A stretch of DNA of 64,000 nt from Luteococcus peritonei (GTDB taxonomy: Bacteria; Actinomycetota; Actinomycetes; Propionibacteriales; Propionibacteriaceae), in the NCBI RefSeq assembly GCF_039526385.1, contig NZ_BAAAIX010000019.1, positions 4,750-68,749 of the forward strand, in the 5' to 3' direction. The notes beneath the pieces are model-generated. The model saw only the letters and a program-made list of their open reading frames with translations, did not search any database and was not told the DNA's origin. Positions within the stretch are counted from its first letter, which is position 1, and each line of letters begins with the position of its first letter. Position numbers and translations under genes: made by a program. Of the stretch, positions 50,976-58,873 are shown in pieces.

Positions 50976-51446
50976 ATGGCTGCGCAGCGAAAGTCCGATC
51001 CGACGATCATCGTCGTGCTGCTGATCTGCGTCCTGATGGGGATGTGGCAGGGAGCGCGCGGCATGGTGCAGAAGGCCTCGGTGGGTTTCGGCTCCGGCCA
51101 GGTCCGCGTCGAGGGCACCGACGTGGAGCGAGGCACCATCCGGGTGGCCAGCAAGGCGTGCAAGGACACCCCTGACGCCCTCGACACCGTGCGATGGAGC
51201 GTGAAGAATTCCGCGGGCACGCAGGTCTACAGCACCACCAGGCCGGTGGTCTCCGGCCGCGACGCGCAGGTGGTCACGCTCGGCTCCGGGCTGCCGGCGG
51301 ACCGCTACACGATCAGCGTGACCTGCCTGGCGGACCAGGAACAGGTGGGCCAGACGCACACCACCACGGCGGTGCTGGGCAGCACCCCACAGGGCTGGGG
51401 CCAGGACGGCACCCGTCGCCCCGGGCTGCCGAAGACCGGCAACTGA
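50976..51446 (+). CDS. Membrane-anchored small protein, unknown function
   Basis: 156 residues. One N-terminal hydrophobic helix (about 9-26, PTIIVVLLICVLMGMW) anchors a beta-rich outer domain containing two Cys (SKACKDT, SVTCLAD). The C-terminus is PGLPKTGN, an LPxTG-like pentapeptide, but no hydrophobic stretch or basic tail follows, so it is not a normal sortase signal. ATG 50976 has GGGAGG upstream; TAGCGT (50932-50937) is a probable -10. Confidence 0.6.
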   Translation: MAAQRKSDPTIIVVLLICVLMGMWQGARGMVQKASVGFGSGQVRVEGTDVERGTIRVASKACKDTPDALDTVRWSVKNSAGTQVYSTTRPVVSGRDAQVVTLGSGLPADRYTISVTCLADQEQVGQTHTTTAVLGSTPQGWGQDGTRRPGLPKTGN

Positions 51447-51454
51447 GGCCGACC

Positions 51455-52213
51455 TCAGGGATGGAGACGCTCGGCCAGGTCGGGTGGTAGCAGCCGGCCG
51501 CGTCGCATCAACTGGTTGGCCACCGCCACCGTCAGGTTCTGCCCGGCCATGATCCCCACCAGCACCAGCAGCTGGGCCGCACCGGCCTGCAGTGCGCTGC
51601 CACCACCCAGCAGGACACCCACGAAGGCACCCGGCAGGGTCACCAGACCCACCGTGCGGGTCTGGTCCAGGTTGGGCACCAGGGCCTCCTGGGCGGTCTC
51701 CGCGGTGACCAGCTCGACGGCCTGGCGTCGCACCATGCCCAGCGCCAGGGCCGCCTCGTAGCTGCCGATGTCGTCGCGCAGGGCCGCGAACTGGCGCCGT
51801 CCGAACAGGGTGTGGGCACTCATCATGTTGCCGATGATGATGCCGGCCACCGGCACCAGGGCCGGTGCGGTGAAGGGCGAGGCCCCGGTGCCGAAGACCA
51901 CCAGCAGCACCGGCAGCACGCCGCAGGCCATAGCCAGCGCCGTCCACGGCCAGGCCCTCCTCACTCCGGTGCGGCGGGTGGTGGTCCAGACCGCGACGGC
52001 GAACATCAGCAGGCAGAAGCCCAGGGCGGCCAGCAGGTGGCGCATGCAGAAGACGATCACCAGGCTGACCACGGCGAGCTGCAGAGCAGCCCGCAGTGCG
52101 GCCACCACTGACTCCTTCGCCAGGCCCAGACCGGCGAGTCGGGAGGAGGCCGCCGCCAGCACGACGAGCAGGACCAGCGCGAGCAGCAGGGGCCATCCGA
52201 GGGAGACGATCAC
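51455..52213 (-). CDS. FetB/UPF0014-family iron export permease
   Basis: 252-residue membrane protein with about seven helices. Family blocks: LAKESVVAALRAALQLAVV, VPVAGIIIGNMMSAHTL, LALGMVRRQAVE, and GLVTLPGAFVGVLLGGGSAL with AGQNLTVAVANQLMRRG. E. coli FetB exports iron with the ATPase FetA. No FetA ATPase lies next to it here, so the partner must be elsewhere. The start is uncertain: GTG 52213 gives the family N-terminus before SLGWPLLLALVL. Confidence 0.82.
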   Translation of the reverse strand: MIVSLGWPLLLALVLLVVLAAASSRLAGLGLAKESVVAALRAALQLAVVSLVIVFCMRHLLAALGFCLLMFAVAVWTTTRRTGVRRAWPWTALAMACGVLPVLLVVFGTGASPFTAPALVPVAGIIIGNMMSAHTLFGRRQFAALRDDIGSYEAALALGMVRRQAVELVTAETAQEALVPNLDQTRTVGLVTLPGAFVGVLLGGGSALQAGAAQLLVLVGIMAGQNLTVAVANQLMRRGRLLPPDLAERLHP

Positions 52214-52274
52214 GACAGTGATGCTGCCACCTGCCGCTGACACCACGCTGGCAGGCGTCGTGCCCGGTCGGCGA

Positions 52275-52280
52275 TACACT
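52275..52280 (+). promoter_or_regulatory. -10 box for leaderless dnaG transcript
   Basis: TACACT followed by seven bases and the dnaG ATG. Confidence 0.5.
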
Positions 52281-52287
52281 CGCCGTC

Positions 52288-54159
52288 ATGGCCGGACGGA
52301 TCAACGACGAGGACATCGCGCTGGTCCGGGAACGCGCCCGGATCGACGACGTGGTGAGCTCCTATGTCACCCTCAAGCCGGCCGGCGGAGGATCGTTGAA
52401 AGGGCTGTGCCCCTTCCACGACGAGAAGACCCCCAGCTTCCAGGTGACGCCCGCGCGCGGCCTGTACTACTGCTTCGGCTGCGGTGAGGGCGGCGATGCC
52501 ATCGGCTTCCTGCAGAAGGTGGCCAACCTGACCTTCACCGAGGCGGTGCAGCAACTGGCCGACCGCACCGGCGTCCAGCTGCGGATCACCGACGACGGCG
52601 GACCGCGCCAGGAGCCGGGCCTGCGGGTGCGGATCATGGAGGCCAATGCGGCTGCTGCTGAGTTCTACACCACGATGCTGATGAGCCGCGACGCGCTGGC
52701 CGCCCGGCAGATGCTCGACGGGCGCGGCTTCGACAAGGCTGCCGCGGACACCTTCGGGGTGGGTTATGCACCACGTGGTGGCCGAGAACTGAAGAACCAC
52801 CTGAACCGGATGGGCTTCAAGGACGCGGAACTGGTCAAGGCCGGACTGATCCGCGAGCACGGCCACGACTTCTTCCAGGGACGGGTGCTGTGGCCGATCC
52901 GCGACTCCGGCTCCTCGGTGCTGGGCTTCGGCGCGCGTCGGCTCTACGACGACGACCGGATGCCCGCCAAGTACCTCAACACCCCCGAGACCCCGGTCTA
53001 CAAGAAGTCGCACGTGCTCTACGGGCTGGACCTGGCGCGCCGCAACATCGGCAAGAAGAGCCAGGCGGTGGTGGTGGAGGGCTACACCGACGTGATGGCC
53101 GCCCACCTGTCCGGGGTGGACACCGCGGTGGCCTCCTGCGGCACCGCCTTCGGCGATGACCACGCCCGGATGCTGCAGCGCCTGATGGGCAACCAGGGCG
53201 CCTTCTCCGGAGAGGTGATCTTCACCTTCGACGGCGACCAGGCGGGCCAGAATGCCGCCATCAAGGTCTTCCAGGGCGATTCGAACTTCATCGCCCAGAC
53301 CTATGTGGCCGTCGAACCCAGCGGGCTGGACCCCTGTGACCTGCGGCTGCAGCAGGGCGAGGCGGCGGTGCGCGAGCTGGTGGGCCGCCGGGTTCCGCTC
53401 TACCGCTTCGTCATGGAGAACACCATCAAGGGCTTCGACCTGGACCGGGTGGACGGCCAGCTGCGGGCCCTGCGCGCCGCCGCGCCGCTGGTCAGCTCGA
53501 TCCGCGACAGCTCCCTGGTGAACGGCTACCTGCGCGAGCTGGCGCAGATGCTGGGCATGGATGTCGACGACGTGCGTCGTGAGGTCTCGCTCGCGGCCCG
53601 CCGAGGACCGCAGGAGCCCCGCCAGCAGCGGGTGCGCGCCGCGGAGCCGGAGGTGGCGGCCGAGCCGGAGCCGGTGCGCAGCGGCACGCCTTGGCCCGAC
53701 CCGTCGGAGCGCCTGCTGCAGGTGGAGCGCGGCACGCTGAAGCTGATGCTGCAGTACCCGACGTTGTTCGACACCGCCTGGAACGGCGTCGAACCGGACG
53801 ACTTCAGCCATCCCGCCTATCGCGCGGTCTTCGAGGCGATCCACCAGACGCCCTGGCAGGCGGAACGCTGGAGCGACCTGGTGCGCGAGAAGACCGACGA
53901 CGAGGTGGTGCAGCAGCTGCTGATCGCCCTGCTGGTGGAGCCGACGCTGCGCGACCCGGACGAGGCCTATGCCACCGCCTACACGGCCCGGCTGCAGCTG
54001 CTCACCGCGGAGCGCACCATCCGTGACCTGAAGAGCCGGCTGCAACGCACCAATCCGGTGGACCACGCCAGCGAGCACCGCGCGATGTTCAGCCAGCTGC
54101 TGGACCTGGAGGTGCGCCGCAAGCAGTTGCAGCACGCCTCGGTGGGCGTGCTGGACTGA
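52288..54159 (+). CDS. dnaG: DNA primase
   Basis: 623 residues. CHC2 zinc finger (about 40-65): LCPFHDEKTPSF and YYCFGCGEGGDAI. RNA polymerase core with the Toprim motifs VVVEGYTDVMAAH and IFTFDGDQAGQNAA. The C-terminal helicase-interaction region (about 470-623) is present. It makes RNA primers at the replication fork. ATG 52288 lies seven bases after TACACT, so its mRNA is probably leaderless. Confidence 0.96.
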   Translation: MAGRINDEDIALVRERARIDDVVSSYVTLKPAGGGSLKGLCPFHDEKTPSFQVTPARGLYYCFGCGEGGDAIGFLQKVANLTFTEAVQQLADRTGVQLRITDDGGPRQEPGLRVRIMEANAAAAEFYTTMLMSRDALAARQMLDGRGFDKAAADTFGVGYAPRGGRELKNHLNRMGFKDAELVKAGLIREHGHDFFQGRVLWPIRDSGSSVLGFGARRLYDDDRMPAKYLNTPETPVYKKSHVLYGLDLARRNIGKKSQAVVVEGYTDVMAAHLSGVDTAVASCGTAFGDDHARMLQRLMGNQGAFSGEVIFTFDGDQAGQNAAIKVFQGDSNFIAQTYVAVEPSGLDPCDLRLQQGEAAVRELVGRRVPLYRFVMENTIKGFDLDRVDGQLRALRAAAPLVSSIRDSSLVNGYLRELAQMLGMDVDDVRREVSLAARRGPQEPRQQRVRAAEPEVAAEPEPVRSGTPWPDPSERLLQVERGTLKLMLQYPTLFDTAWNGVEPDDFSHPAYRAVFEAIHQTPWQAERWSDLVREKTDDEVVQQLLIALLVEPTLRDPDEAYATAYTARLQLLTAERTIRDLKSRLQRTNPVDHASEHRAMFSQLLDLEVRRKQLQHASVGVLD

Positions 54160-54210
54160 GGACTCGCACCAGCTGGGTGCCGCGTGCGGGGGAGCGGGTG
54201 GCGCGACGGC

Positions 54211-54216
54211 TATCCT
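54211..54216 (+). promoter_or_regulatory. -10 box for leaderless GntR transcript
   Basis: TATCCT followed by seven bases and the GTG at 54224; no Shine-Dalgarno is visible. Confidence 0.5.
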
Positions 54217-54223
54217 CGTCGCT

Positions 54224-54883
54224 GTGACCCCGCCGATCGCCGCCGTCAACCGCCTCACCCTGCGCGAGCAGGTGCTCAAGGCCCTGCGCACCGCCATCAC
54301 CTCCGGGGAGATCCCCGCCGGTGCCGATCTCGTGGAGACAGAGCTGGCCGACTCCTACCAGGTGAGCCGGGGCACGGTGCGCGAGGCATTGCGTACGCTG
54401 CAGCAGGCTGGTCTGGTGGAGGGGGACGCCCGCGGACGACTGCGGGTGCACCAGCCCTCGCCGCAGGAGGTGCGCGAGCTTTTCATGGTGCGCGCAGCCC
54501 TGGAGACCCTGGCCGTGCGCGAGATCGCGGCGGCGCCCGACCGGGACGAGCGACTCGCGCGACTGCGCGAGGTGCTGCCCCCAGAACAGGCCAAGAACTT
54601 CCTGACCGCCCTGGACCTTGACCTGGCCTTCCACGAGAGGCTGTGCGAGCTGTCCGGCAATGCCACCCTGCTGGAGCTGTGGCGGGGCCTGGAGAGCCGG
54701 ATGAGGATCGTGCTGTGCACCGGTGCCGAGGGGGAACCGCTGCCCTTGATGAGCGGCACCCATCACCTGCCCTTCCTCGACTCGATCGGGGACCCCAACG
54801 CCCATGAGCCCCATCTGGTGGTCTTCGGGCACATGCAGCAGGCCGCAGGGCACTGGGCCGACGAGGTCGTTGCCGACGACTGA
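54224..54883 (+). CDS. GntR-family (FadR-type) transcriptional regulator
   Basis: 219 residues. N-terminal winged helix (about 10-75): LREQVLKALRTAITSGEIP, LVETELADSYQVSRGTVREAL. C-terminal FCD-like ligand domain (about 85-215) with LDLAFHERLCELSGNATLLELW; the last helix (HHLPFLDSIGDPNAH...FGHMQQAAGHW) keeps His ligands but deviates from the usual EH...D...A form. It lies upstream of and co-directed with the catabolic operon and is expected to bind the TGTTGACAGT sites at 54939 and 60454. A sugar or sugar acid is the likely inducer. Confidence 0.88.
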   Translation: MTPPIAAVNRLTLREQVLKALRTAITSGEIPAGADLVETELADSYQVSRGTVREALRTLQQAGLVEGDARGRLRVHQPSPQEVRELFMVRAALETLAVREIAAAPDRDERLARLREVLPPEQAKNFLTALDLDLAFHERLCELSGNATLLELWRGLESRMRIVLCTGAEGEPLPLMSGTHHLPFLDSIGDPNAHEPHLVVFGHMQQAAGHWADEVVADD

Positions 54884-54898
54884 CCAGCGTCCCAGCCA

Positions 54899-54928
54899 TT
54901 GACCCGCTCACCCTCCTACACATAGTCT
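54899..54928 (+). promoter_or_regulatory. Promoter of the split-transketolase operon
   Basis: TTGACC (54899-54904) and TAGTCT (54923-54928), 18 bases apart. The transcription start falls about 54935, directly before the operator dyad. Confidence 0.5.
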
Positions 54929-54938
54929 CAGTGTCAGT

Positions 54939-54953
54939 TGTTGACAGTCAACA
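54939..54953. promoter_or_regulatory. GntR-type operator upstream of the SDR gene
   Basis: TGTTGACAGTCAACA, a perfect 15-bp dyad with central A, lies right after the predicted transcription start. Its decamer TGTTGACAGT recurs upstream of gntP (minus strand, 60454-60463). Confidence 0.7.
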
Positions 54954-54974
54954 CACAAAGACGTGGAGGTGGCC

Positions 54975-55748
54975 ATGGCCTACCAGACTGGAATCGGACA
55001 GCGCACCGCGGTCGTGACCGGGTGCGCGGCACCGCGGGGCATCGGCCTCGCGACCGTGCGGCGCTATGCCCAGGAGGGCTGGGCGGTCGCCATGCTGGAC
55101 CTGGACCAGACGGCCGTCGAGAAGGTCGCGCAGGAGGTGCGCGATGAGAGCGGCCAGCCGGTGATCGCTCTCGGATGCAATGTCGCCGATCCCGAGTCGG
55201 TAGCAGCGGCAGCCCAAGCGGTCCTCGACTCGGACCTGCCTTCGGTCGGTGCCCTCGCGGCCATCGCCGGTGTCGCCTCGCCGGCGTCCTTCCTGGAACT
55301 CAGCCTGGAGGAGTGGAACCGGGTCATGGCGGTCAACCTGACCGGGACCTTCCTCACCTGCCAAGCCTTCCTGCCGCAGATGGTCGAGGGCGGCTATGGC
55401 CGCATCGTCACCATGTCCTCGGTGACCGCACAGCACGGGGGTGGAGTCTTCTCCAAGACGTCCTACGCTGCGGCCAAGGCCGGCGTCATCGGGCTCACCA
55501 GGGGCATCGCCAAGGAGTTCGCGCAGTACGGGATCACCGCCAACACGGTGGCACCCGGAGCGGTCGACACCGACATCCGCGTGGGCAGCACCCCGGAACG
55601 TGAGGCCGAGCTGGCCGCCTCTGTGCCACTGGGTCGGGTGGCGAAGCGCGAGGAGGTCGCCGCCCTGTGCGTCTTCCTGTCCAGCGAGGACGCTGGATAC
55701 ATCACCGGCACCACGCAGAGCATCAATGGCGGCACCTACATCGCATGA
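54975..55748 (+). CDS. SDR-family NAD(P)-dependent oxidoreductase
   Basis: 257-residue classical short-chain dehydrogenase. Cofactor motif VVTGCAAPRGIGLATV (TGxxxxxGIG, two residues longer than the usual spacing, as in some SDR subfamilies), CNVADPES, AAIAGVASP, and the catalytic Ser in VTMSSVTAQ with YAAAKAG. An acidic residue at the end of strand 2 (MLDLDQ) favours NAD(H). It probably oxidises a sugar, polyol or sugar acid as an early pathway step. ATG 54975 has GGAGG; a GTG at 54963 is in frame but less well placed. It overlaps the isomerase by 4 bases. Confidence 0.88.
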   Translation: MAYQTGIGQRTAVVTGCAAPRGIGLATVRRYAQEGWAVAMLDLDQTAVEKVAQEVRDESGQPVIALGCNVADPESVAAAAQAVLDSDLPSVGALAAIAGVASPASFLELSLEEWNRVMAVNLTGTFLTCQAFLPQMVEGGYGRIVTMSSVTAQHGGGVFSKTSYAAAKAGVIGLTRGIAKEFAQYGITANTVAPGAVDTDIRVGSTPEREAELAASVPLGRVAKREEVAALCVFLSSEDAGYITGTTQSINGGTYIA

Positions 55749-56584
55749 CCAGCGCCAACGAACGAGTGGGGCTCTCGACGATCAGCTTCCGGTTCCGGCC
55801 GCTCCCGGAGGCGCTCGAGATCATCGCGCGGCTCGGCGCGGTGGAGGTGGACCTGGGCGCGATCCCCGACGTCACCGACCACGTCCCGGTGCCCTTCACC
55901 GGTGACGTGGACCGCTACGTCGACGAGCTCGCGGCGCACGGTCTGCGCTGCGGTGCGGTCAATGCCGACGTCGGTGACCTGAACGATCCTTCCCTCGACG
56001 CCGAGATGCTGCGACGCACGGCGCTGCCGCTGCTGGAACTGGCGAGTGCGACGGGCGCGGCCCTGGTCGTCGCCTGTGGTCGTGCGGATCGCGAGCCCTT
56101 CGTCGACGAGGAGTCGGACCTGTCATGCATCGGGCAGAACCTCCGACTGCTCGCAGACCTGGCCCGCCCGCTGAGGGTGAGGCTGCTCGCCGAGGTGCTG
56201 CACCACCGCCGTTTCATCCACAGCACGCGTCAGGCTGACCTGCTGCTGGCCCGGGTTCCGTCGGAGGAGGTGGGGCTGCTGCTCGACGTGGCTCACGTGG
56301 TCGCCTCGGCCGAGGACCCCGCCGAATGGGCGCGCGGCTGTCATGACCGGGTCGAGCGTGTGCACCTGCGCGACGCCGTGCCCGGAGATCTGAACATCGG
56401 CATCGGCCGCGGCGCGGTCGACTTCGCCGAGGTGATCCAGGTGCTCGAGGAGTCCGGCTTCGCCGGGAGCTACATCCTCGAGCTCGAGACCCATGACGTG
56501 CAGGAGGCCGACCGTGAGGCCGACGCCCTGCGCAGTCGTGACCAGATCGTGGAACTGCTCGAACCCTTCACGAACAGGAAGTGA
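55745..56584 (+). CDS. Sugar phosphate isomerase/epimerase (xylose isomerase-like TIM barrel)
   Basis: 279-residue AP-endonuclease-2-like TIM barrel. Features: VGLSTISFRFRPLPEAL, GAVEVDLGAIPDV, AEVLHHRRFIHST with Glu/His metal ligands, VGLLLDVAHVVAS (Asp and His), RVERVHLRDAVPG and YILELETHD. The family isomerises or epimerises sugars, keto acids or inositols with a divalent metal. Substrate is unknown; it sits between the SDR and the transketolase, so it probably converts the SDR product to a transketolase donor. ATGA overlap with the SDR gene. Confidence 0.82.
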   Translation: MTSANERVGLSTISFRFRPLPEALEIIARLGAVEVDLGAIPDVTDHVPVPFTGDVDRYVDELAAHGLRCGAVNADVGDLNDPSLDAEMLRRTALPLLELASATGAALVVACGRADREPFVDEESDLSCIGQNLRLLADLARPLRVRLLAEVLHHRRFIHSTRQADLLLARVPSEEVGLLLDVAHVVASAEDPAEWARGCHDRVERVHLRDAVPGDLNIGIGRGAVDFAEVIQVLEESGFAGSYILELETHDVQEADREADALRSRDQIVELLEPFTNRK

Positions 56585-56585
56585 C

Positions 56586-57464
56586 ATGCACGAACGACAG
56601 AACGACAAGGACCTGGCCACGCGCGTCCAGACGGTGCGCGACGCGGCCTACCGCATCCGGATGGGAGTCCTCGACGAGGGCGAGGCCCAGGGCGAGGGCT
56701 ACGTGGGCCAAGGGCTGGGCATCGCCGACGTGCTGGCCGCCATCTACCGCGACCAGCTCCGCTACCGCGCCGACGACCCCGAATGGGAGGACCGGGACCG
56801 CTTCCTGCTGTCCATCGGCCACTACGCGCTGGCCATCTACGCAGCACTTGCCGAGGCCGGCGTGATCCCTCGGGAGGAGCTCGACACCTACGCTGCCGAC
56901 GACTCCCGGCTTCCCATGTCGGCCATGTCCAGCTACACGCCGGGCGTCGAGATCTCCGGCGGCTCGCTCGGGCACGGACTGGGCCTGGGGGTCGGGATGA
57001 CGCTCGGCCTGCGAACCCAGCAGCGCACCGACCAGAAGGTCTTCGTCCTGTTCGGCGACGGAGAGCTGAACGAGGGCTCCACCTGGGAGGCCGCCATGAG
57101 CGCCGCGCACTGGCAGCTGGGCAACCTCATTGCACTCGTGGACATGAACGGCCTGCAGGCCGACGGCCCCACCCAGCAGGTGATGGCCAACGAACCGCAG
57201 CACGAGCGCTGGGCCTCCTTCGGGTGGCACACGCAGCGCGTCGACGGGAACGACCCGGAGGCGCTGATTCGCGCACTCGACGCGGCGGTCGACGAGTCCC
57301 AGGCAACGGGACGTCCACACATGATCATCTGCGACACCAGGGTCGGCAAGGGCGTGCCCATGCTGGAGACCCGCGAGAAGCTGCACTTCATGAAGATCGC
57401 GGCCGAGGAGTGGAGCGTGTGCAAGCAGCAGCTCACCGACGGCCACCAGGGAAAGGACGCGTGA
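56586..57464 (+). CDS. Transketolase, N-terminal (TPP-binding) subunit
   Basis: 292 residues, the N-terminal half of a split transketolase. Thiamine diphosphate motif FGDGELNEGSTWEAAMSAAHWQLGNLI quoted by its ends GDGELNEGSTWE and LVDMNGLQADG; GGSLGHGLGLGVG and RFLLSIGHYALAIY are also standard. With the C-terminal subunit it moves two-carbon ketol units between sugars. Start ATG 56586 follows AGGAAG, one base after the isomerase stop. The next gene begins one base after its stop. Confidence 0.92.
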   Translation: MHERQNDKDLATRVQTVRDAAYRIRMGVLDEGEAQGEGYVGQGLGIADVLAAIYRDQLRYRADDPEWEDRDRFLLSIGHYALAIYAALAEAGVIPREELDTYAADDSRLPMSAMSSYTPGVEISGGSLGHGLGLGVGMTLGLRTQQRTDQKVFVLFGDGELNEGSTWEAAMSAAHWQLGNLIALVDMNGLQADGPTQQVMANEPQHERWASFGWHTQRVDGNDPEALIRALDAAVDESQATGRPHMIICDTRVGKGVPMLETREKLHFMKIAAEEWSVCKQQLTDGHQGKDA

Positions 57465-57465
57465 C

Positions 57466-58515
57466 ATGACCAACGCACCCGAGCAGACCCCGGTCCCCAC
57501 CGACGTGGCCGAGAAGGACGCCGAGGGCGCCGCGAAGGCCCCGCTGCGTTCGGCCGCCATGATCGCCTCCATCGCCGATCCCGGTATCCCCACCACCTCG
57601 GCACCCTTCGGGCACGCGCTCAACGAGCTGGCCGCGAAGGATCAGCGCATCGTCGGTCTCACCGCCGACCTGGGCAAGTACACCGACATGCACATCTTCG
57701 CCAAGCAGAATCCCGATCGGTACTTCGAGATGGGCATGGCGGAGCAGGTGATGATGATGGCTGCCGCGGGCATGGCCGAGGTGGGCCTGGTCCCGTTCGT
57801 GTCCACCTACTCGGTCTTCGCGACGCGACGTGCCTACGACTTCATGTGCCTGGACATGGCCGAGCCCAACCTGAACGTCAACATGGTCTGCGCCCTGCCC
57901 GGCCTCACCACCGGCTATGGTCCCTCCCACCAGGCCACCGAGGACGTCGCCATCCTGCGTGGCATGCCGAACCTCACCATCCTGGATCCCTGCGATGCGG
58001 TGGACATCGAGCAGCTGGTTCCGGCCGTCGCTGCGGCCCCCGGCCCCAGCTACACCCGTCTGCTGCGCGGCAAGGTCCCGCGCGTGCTGGACGAGTACGA
58101 CTACTCCTTCGAGCTGGGCAAGGCGAAGGTCGTCCGGCCGGGTCGTGATGTCGTGCTGGTGTCCTCCGGCCTGATGACCATGAGGGCGCTGCTGGCAGCC
58201 AAGGAGCTCGAGAAGCACCATGTCGATGCCGCCGTCGTGCACTGCGCGACGCTCAAGCCCTTCGACGAGGAGACCGTCGTCCGCGAGGTCGACACCGACC
58301 GCGTGGCCTTCACCCTGGAGAACCACACCGTGGTGGGGGGACTGTTCGAGGCGACCGCCAGTGCGCTGGTGAAGCGGGGCATCGGGCGTCAGGTGCACCC
58401 CATCGGGCTGCCCGACGAGTTCATCGACGCCGGCGCCCTGCCGACGCTGCACGAACGCTACGGCCTATCCACCGACGCGGTGGTGAGGCGGGTCCTGCAG
58501 GAGGCCAAGCAGTAG
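57466..58515 (+). CDS. Transketolase, C-terminal subunit
   Basis: 349 residues with the Transket_pyr domain and transketolase C-terminal domain: TADLGKYTDMHIF, RYFEMGMAEQVMMMAAAGMA (the Glu that activates TPP), FVSTYSVFATRRAYDF, TTGYGPSHQATEDVAILR, then VVRPGRDVVLVSSGLMTM and TLENHTVVGGLFEAT. About 45 N-terminal residues precede the domain. It completes the split enzyme with the gene before it. Unsplit housekeeping transketolases differ, so this is a pathway-specific enzyme. Confidence 0.92.
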   Translation: MTNAPEQTPVPTDVAEKDAEGAAKAPLRSAAMIASIADPGIPTTSAPFGHALNELAAKDQRIVGLTADLGKYTDMHIFAKQNPDRYFEMGMAEQVMMMAAAGMAEVGLVPFVSTYSVFATRRAYDFMCLDMAEPNLNVNMVCALPGLTTGYGPSHQATEDVAILRGMPNLTILDPCDAVDIEQLVPAVAAAPGPSYTRLLRGKVPRVLDEYDYSFELGKAKVVRPGRDVVLVSSGLMTMRALLAAKELEKHHVDAAVVHCATLKPFDEETVVREVDTDRVAFTLENHTVVGGLFEATASALVKRGIGRQVHPIGLPDEFIDAGALPTLHERYGLSTDAVVRRVLQEAKQ

Positions 58516-58528
58516 CGGACCAACAGCG

Positions 58529-58564
58529 GCGATGGCCCGCAGGCACCTGCCTGCGGGCCATTGC
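58529..58564 (+). terminator. Terminator of the split-transketolase operon
   Basis: ATGGCCCGCAGGCA (58532-58545) and TGCCTGCGGGCCAT (58548-58561), loop CC, with flanking pairs out to 58529 and 58564, shortly after the stop at 58515. Confidence 0.8.
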
Positions 58565-58832
58565 GGTGTCTGCGTCCCGGTGGCCGCGGCACGTGCCCGA
58601 GTGATGGCGGGAGCCGGAGGCCACCATGACCGTGCTGCCGGACCTGTCACAGGCCCAAGGTTGAAGGCCAGGGCTGGCTGCCCGCCGCAGGGAGTCATCC
58701 GCGCAGGGCCCAGGGAGAGCTCCGGCCGAGGCGGGGAGAGGCGAGTGTCGACGGGTCGGCCACCGGGGCGCCTGAGGAGACCTGCTGGCCCTGAGCGCTG
58801 GGACTCCTGGTTCGGCTCTCGGGCACACGACG
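58565..58832. other. Gap between transketolase and gntP terminators
   Basis: About 270 bases without a convincing gene. Short ORFs exist (for example 12 codons from an ATG at about 58626 with GGAGG upstream), but none is long or family-like, and no repeat or RNA was recognised. It lies between convergent units, where decayed sequence is common. Confidence 0.4.
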
Positions 58833-58864
58833 ACGGGGCGGCACCCGCAGGGGTGCCGCCCCGT
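58833..58864 (-). terminator. Terminator of gntP
   Basis: ACGGGGCGGCACCC (58833-58846) and GGGTGCCGCCCCGT (58851-58864), loop GCAG, just past the gntP stop. Confidence 0.8.
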
Positions 58865-58873
58865 AGCGGACCG

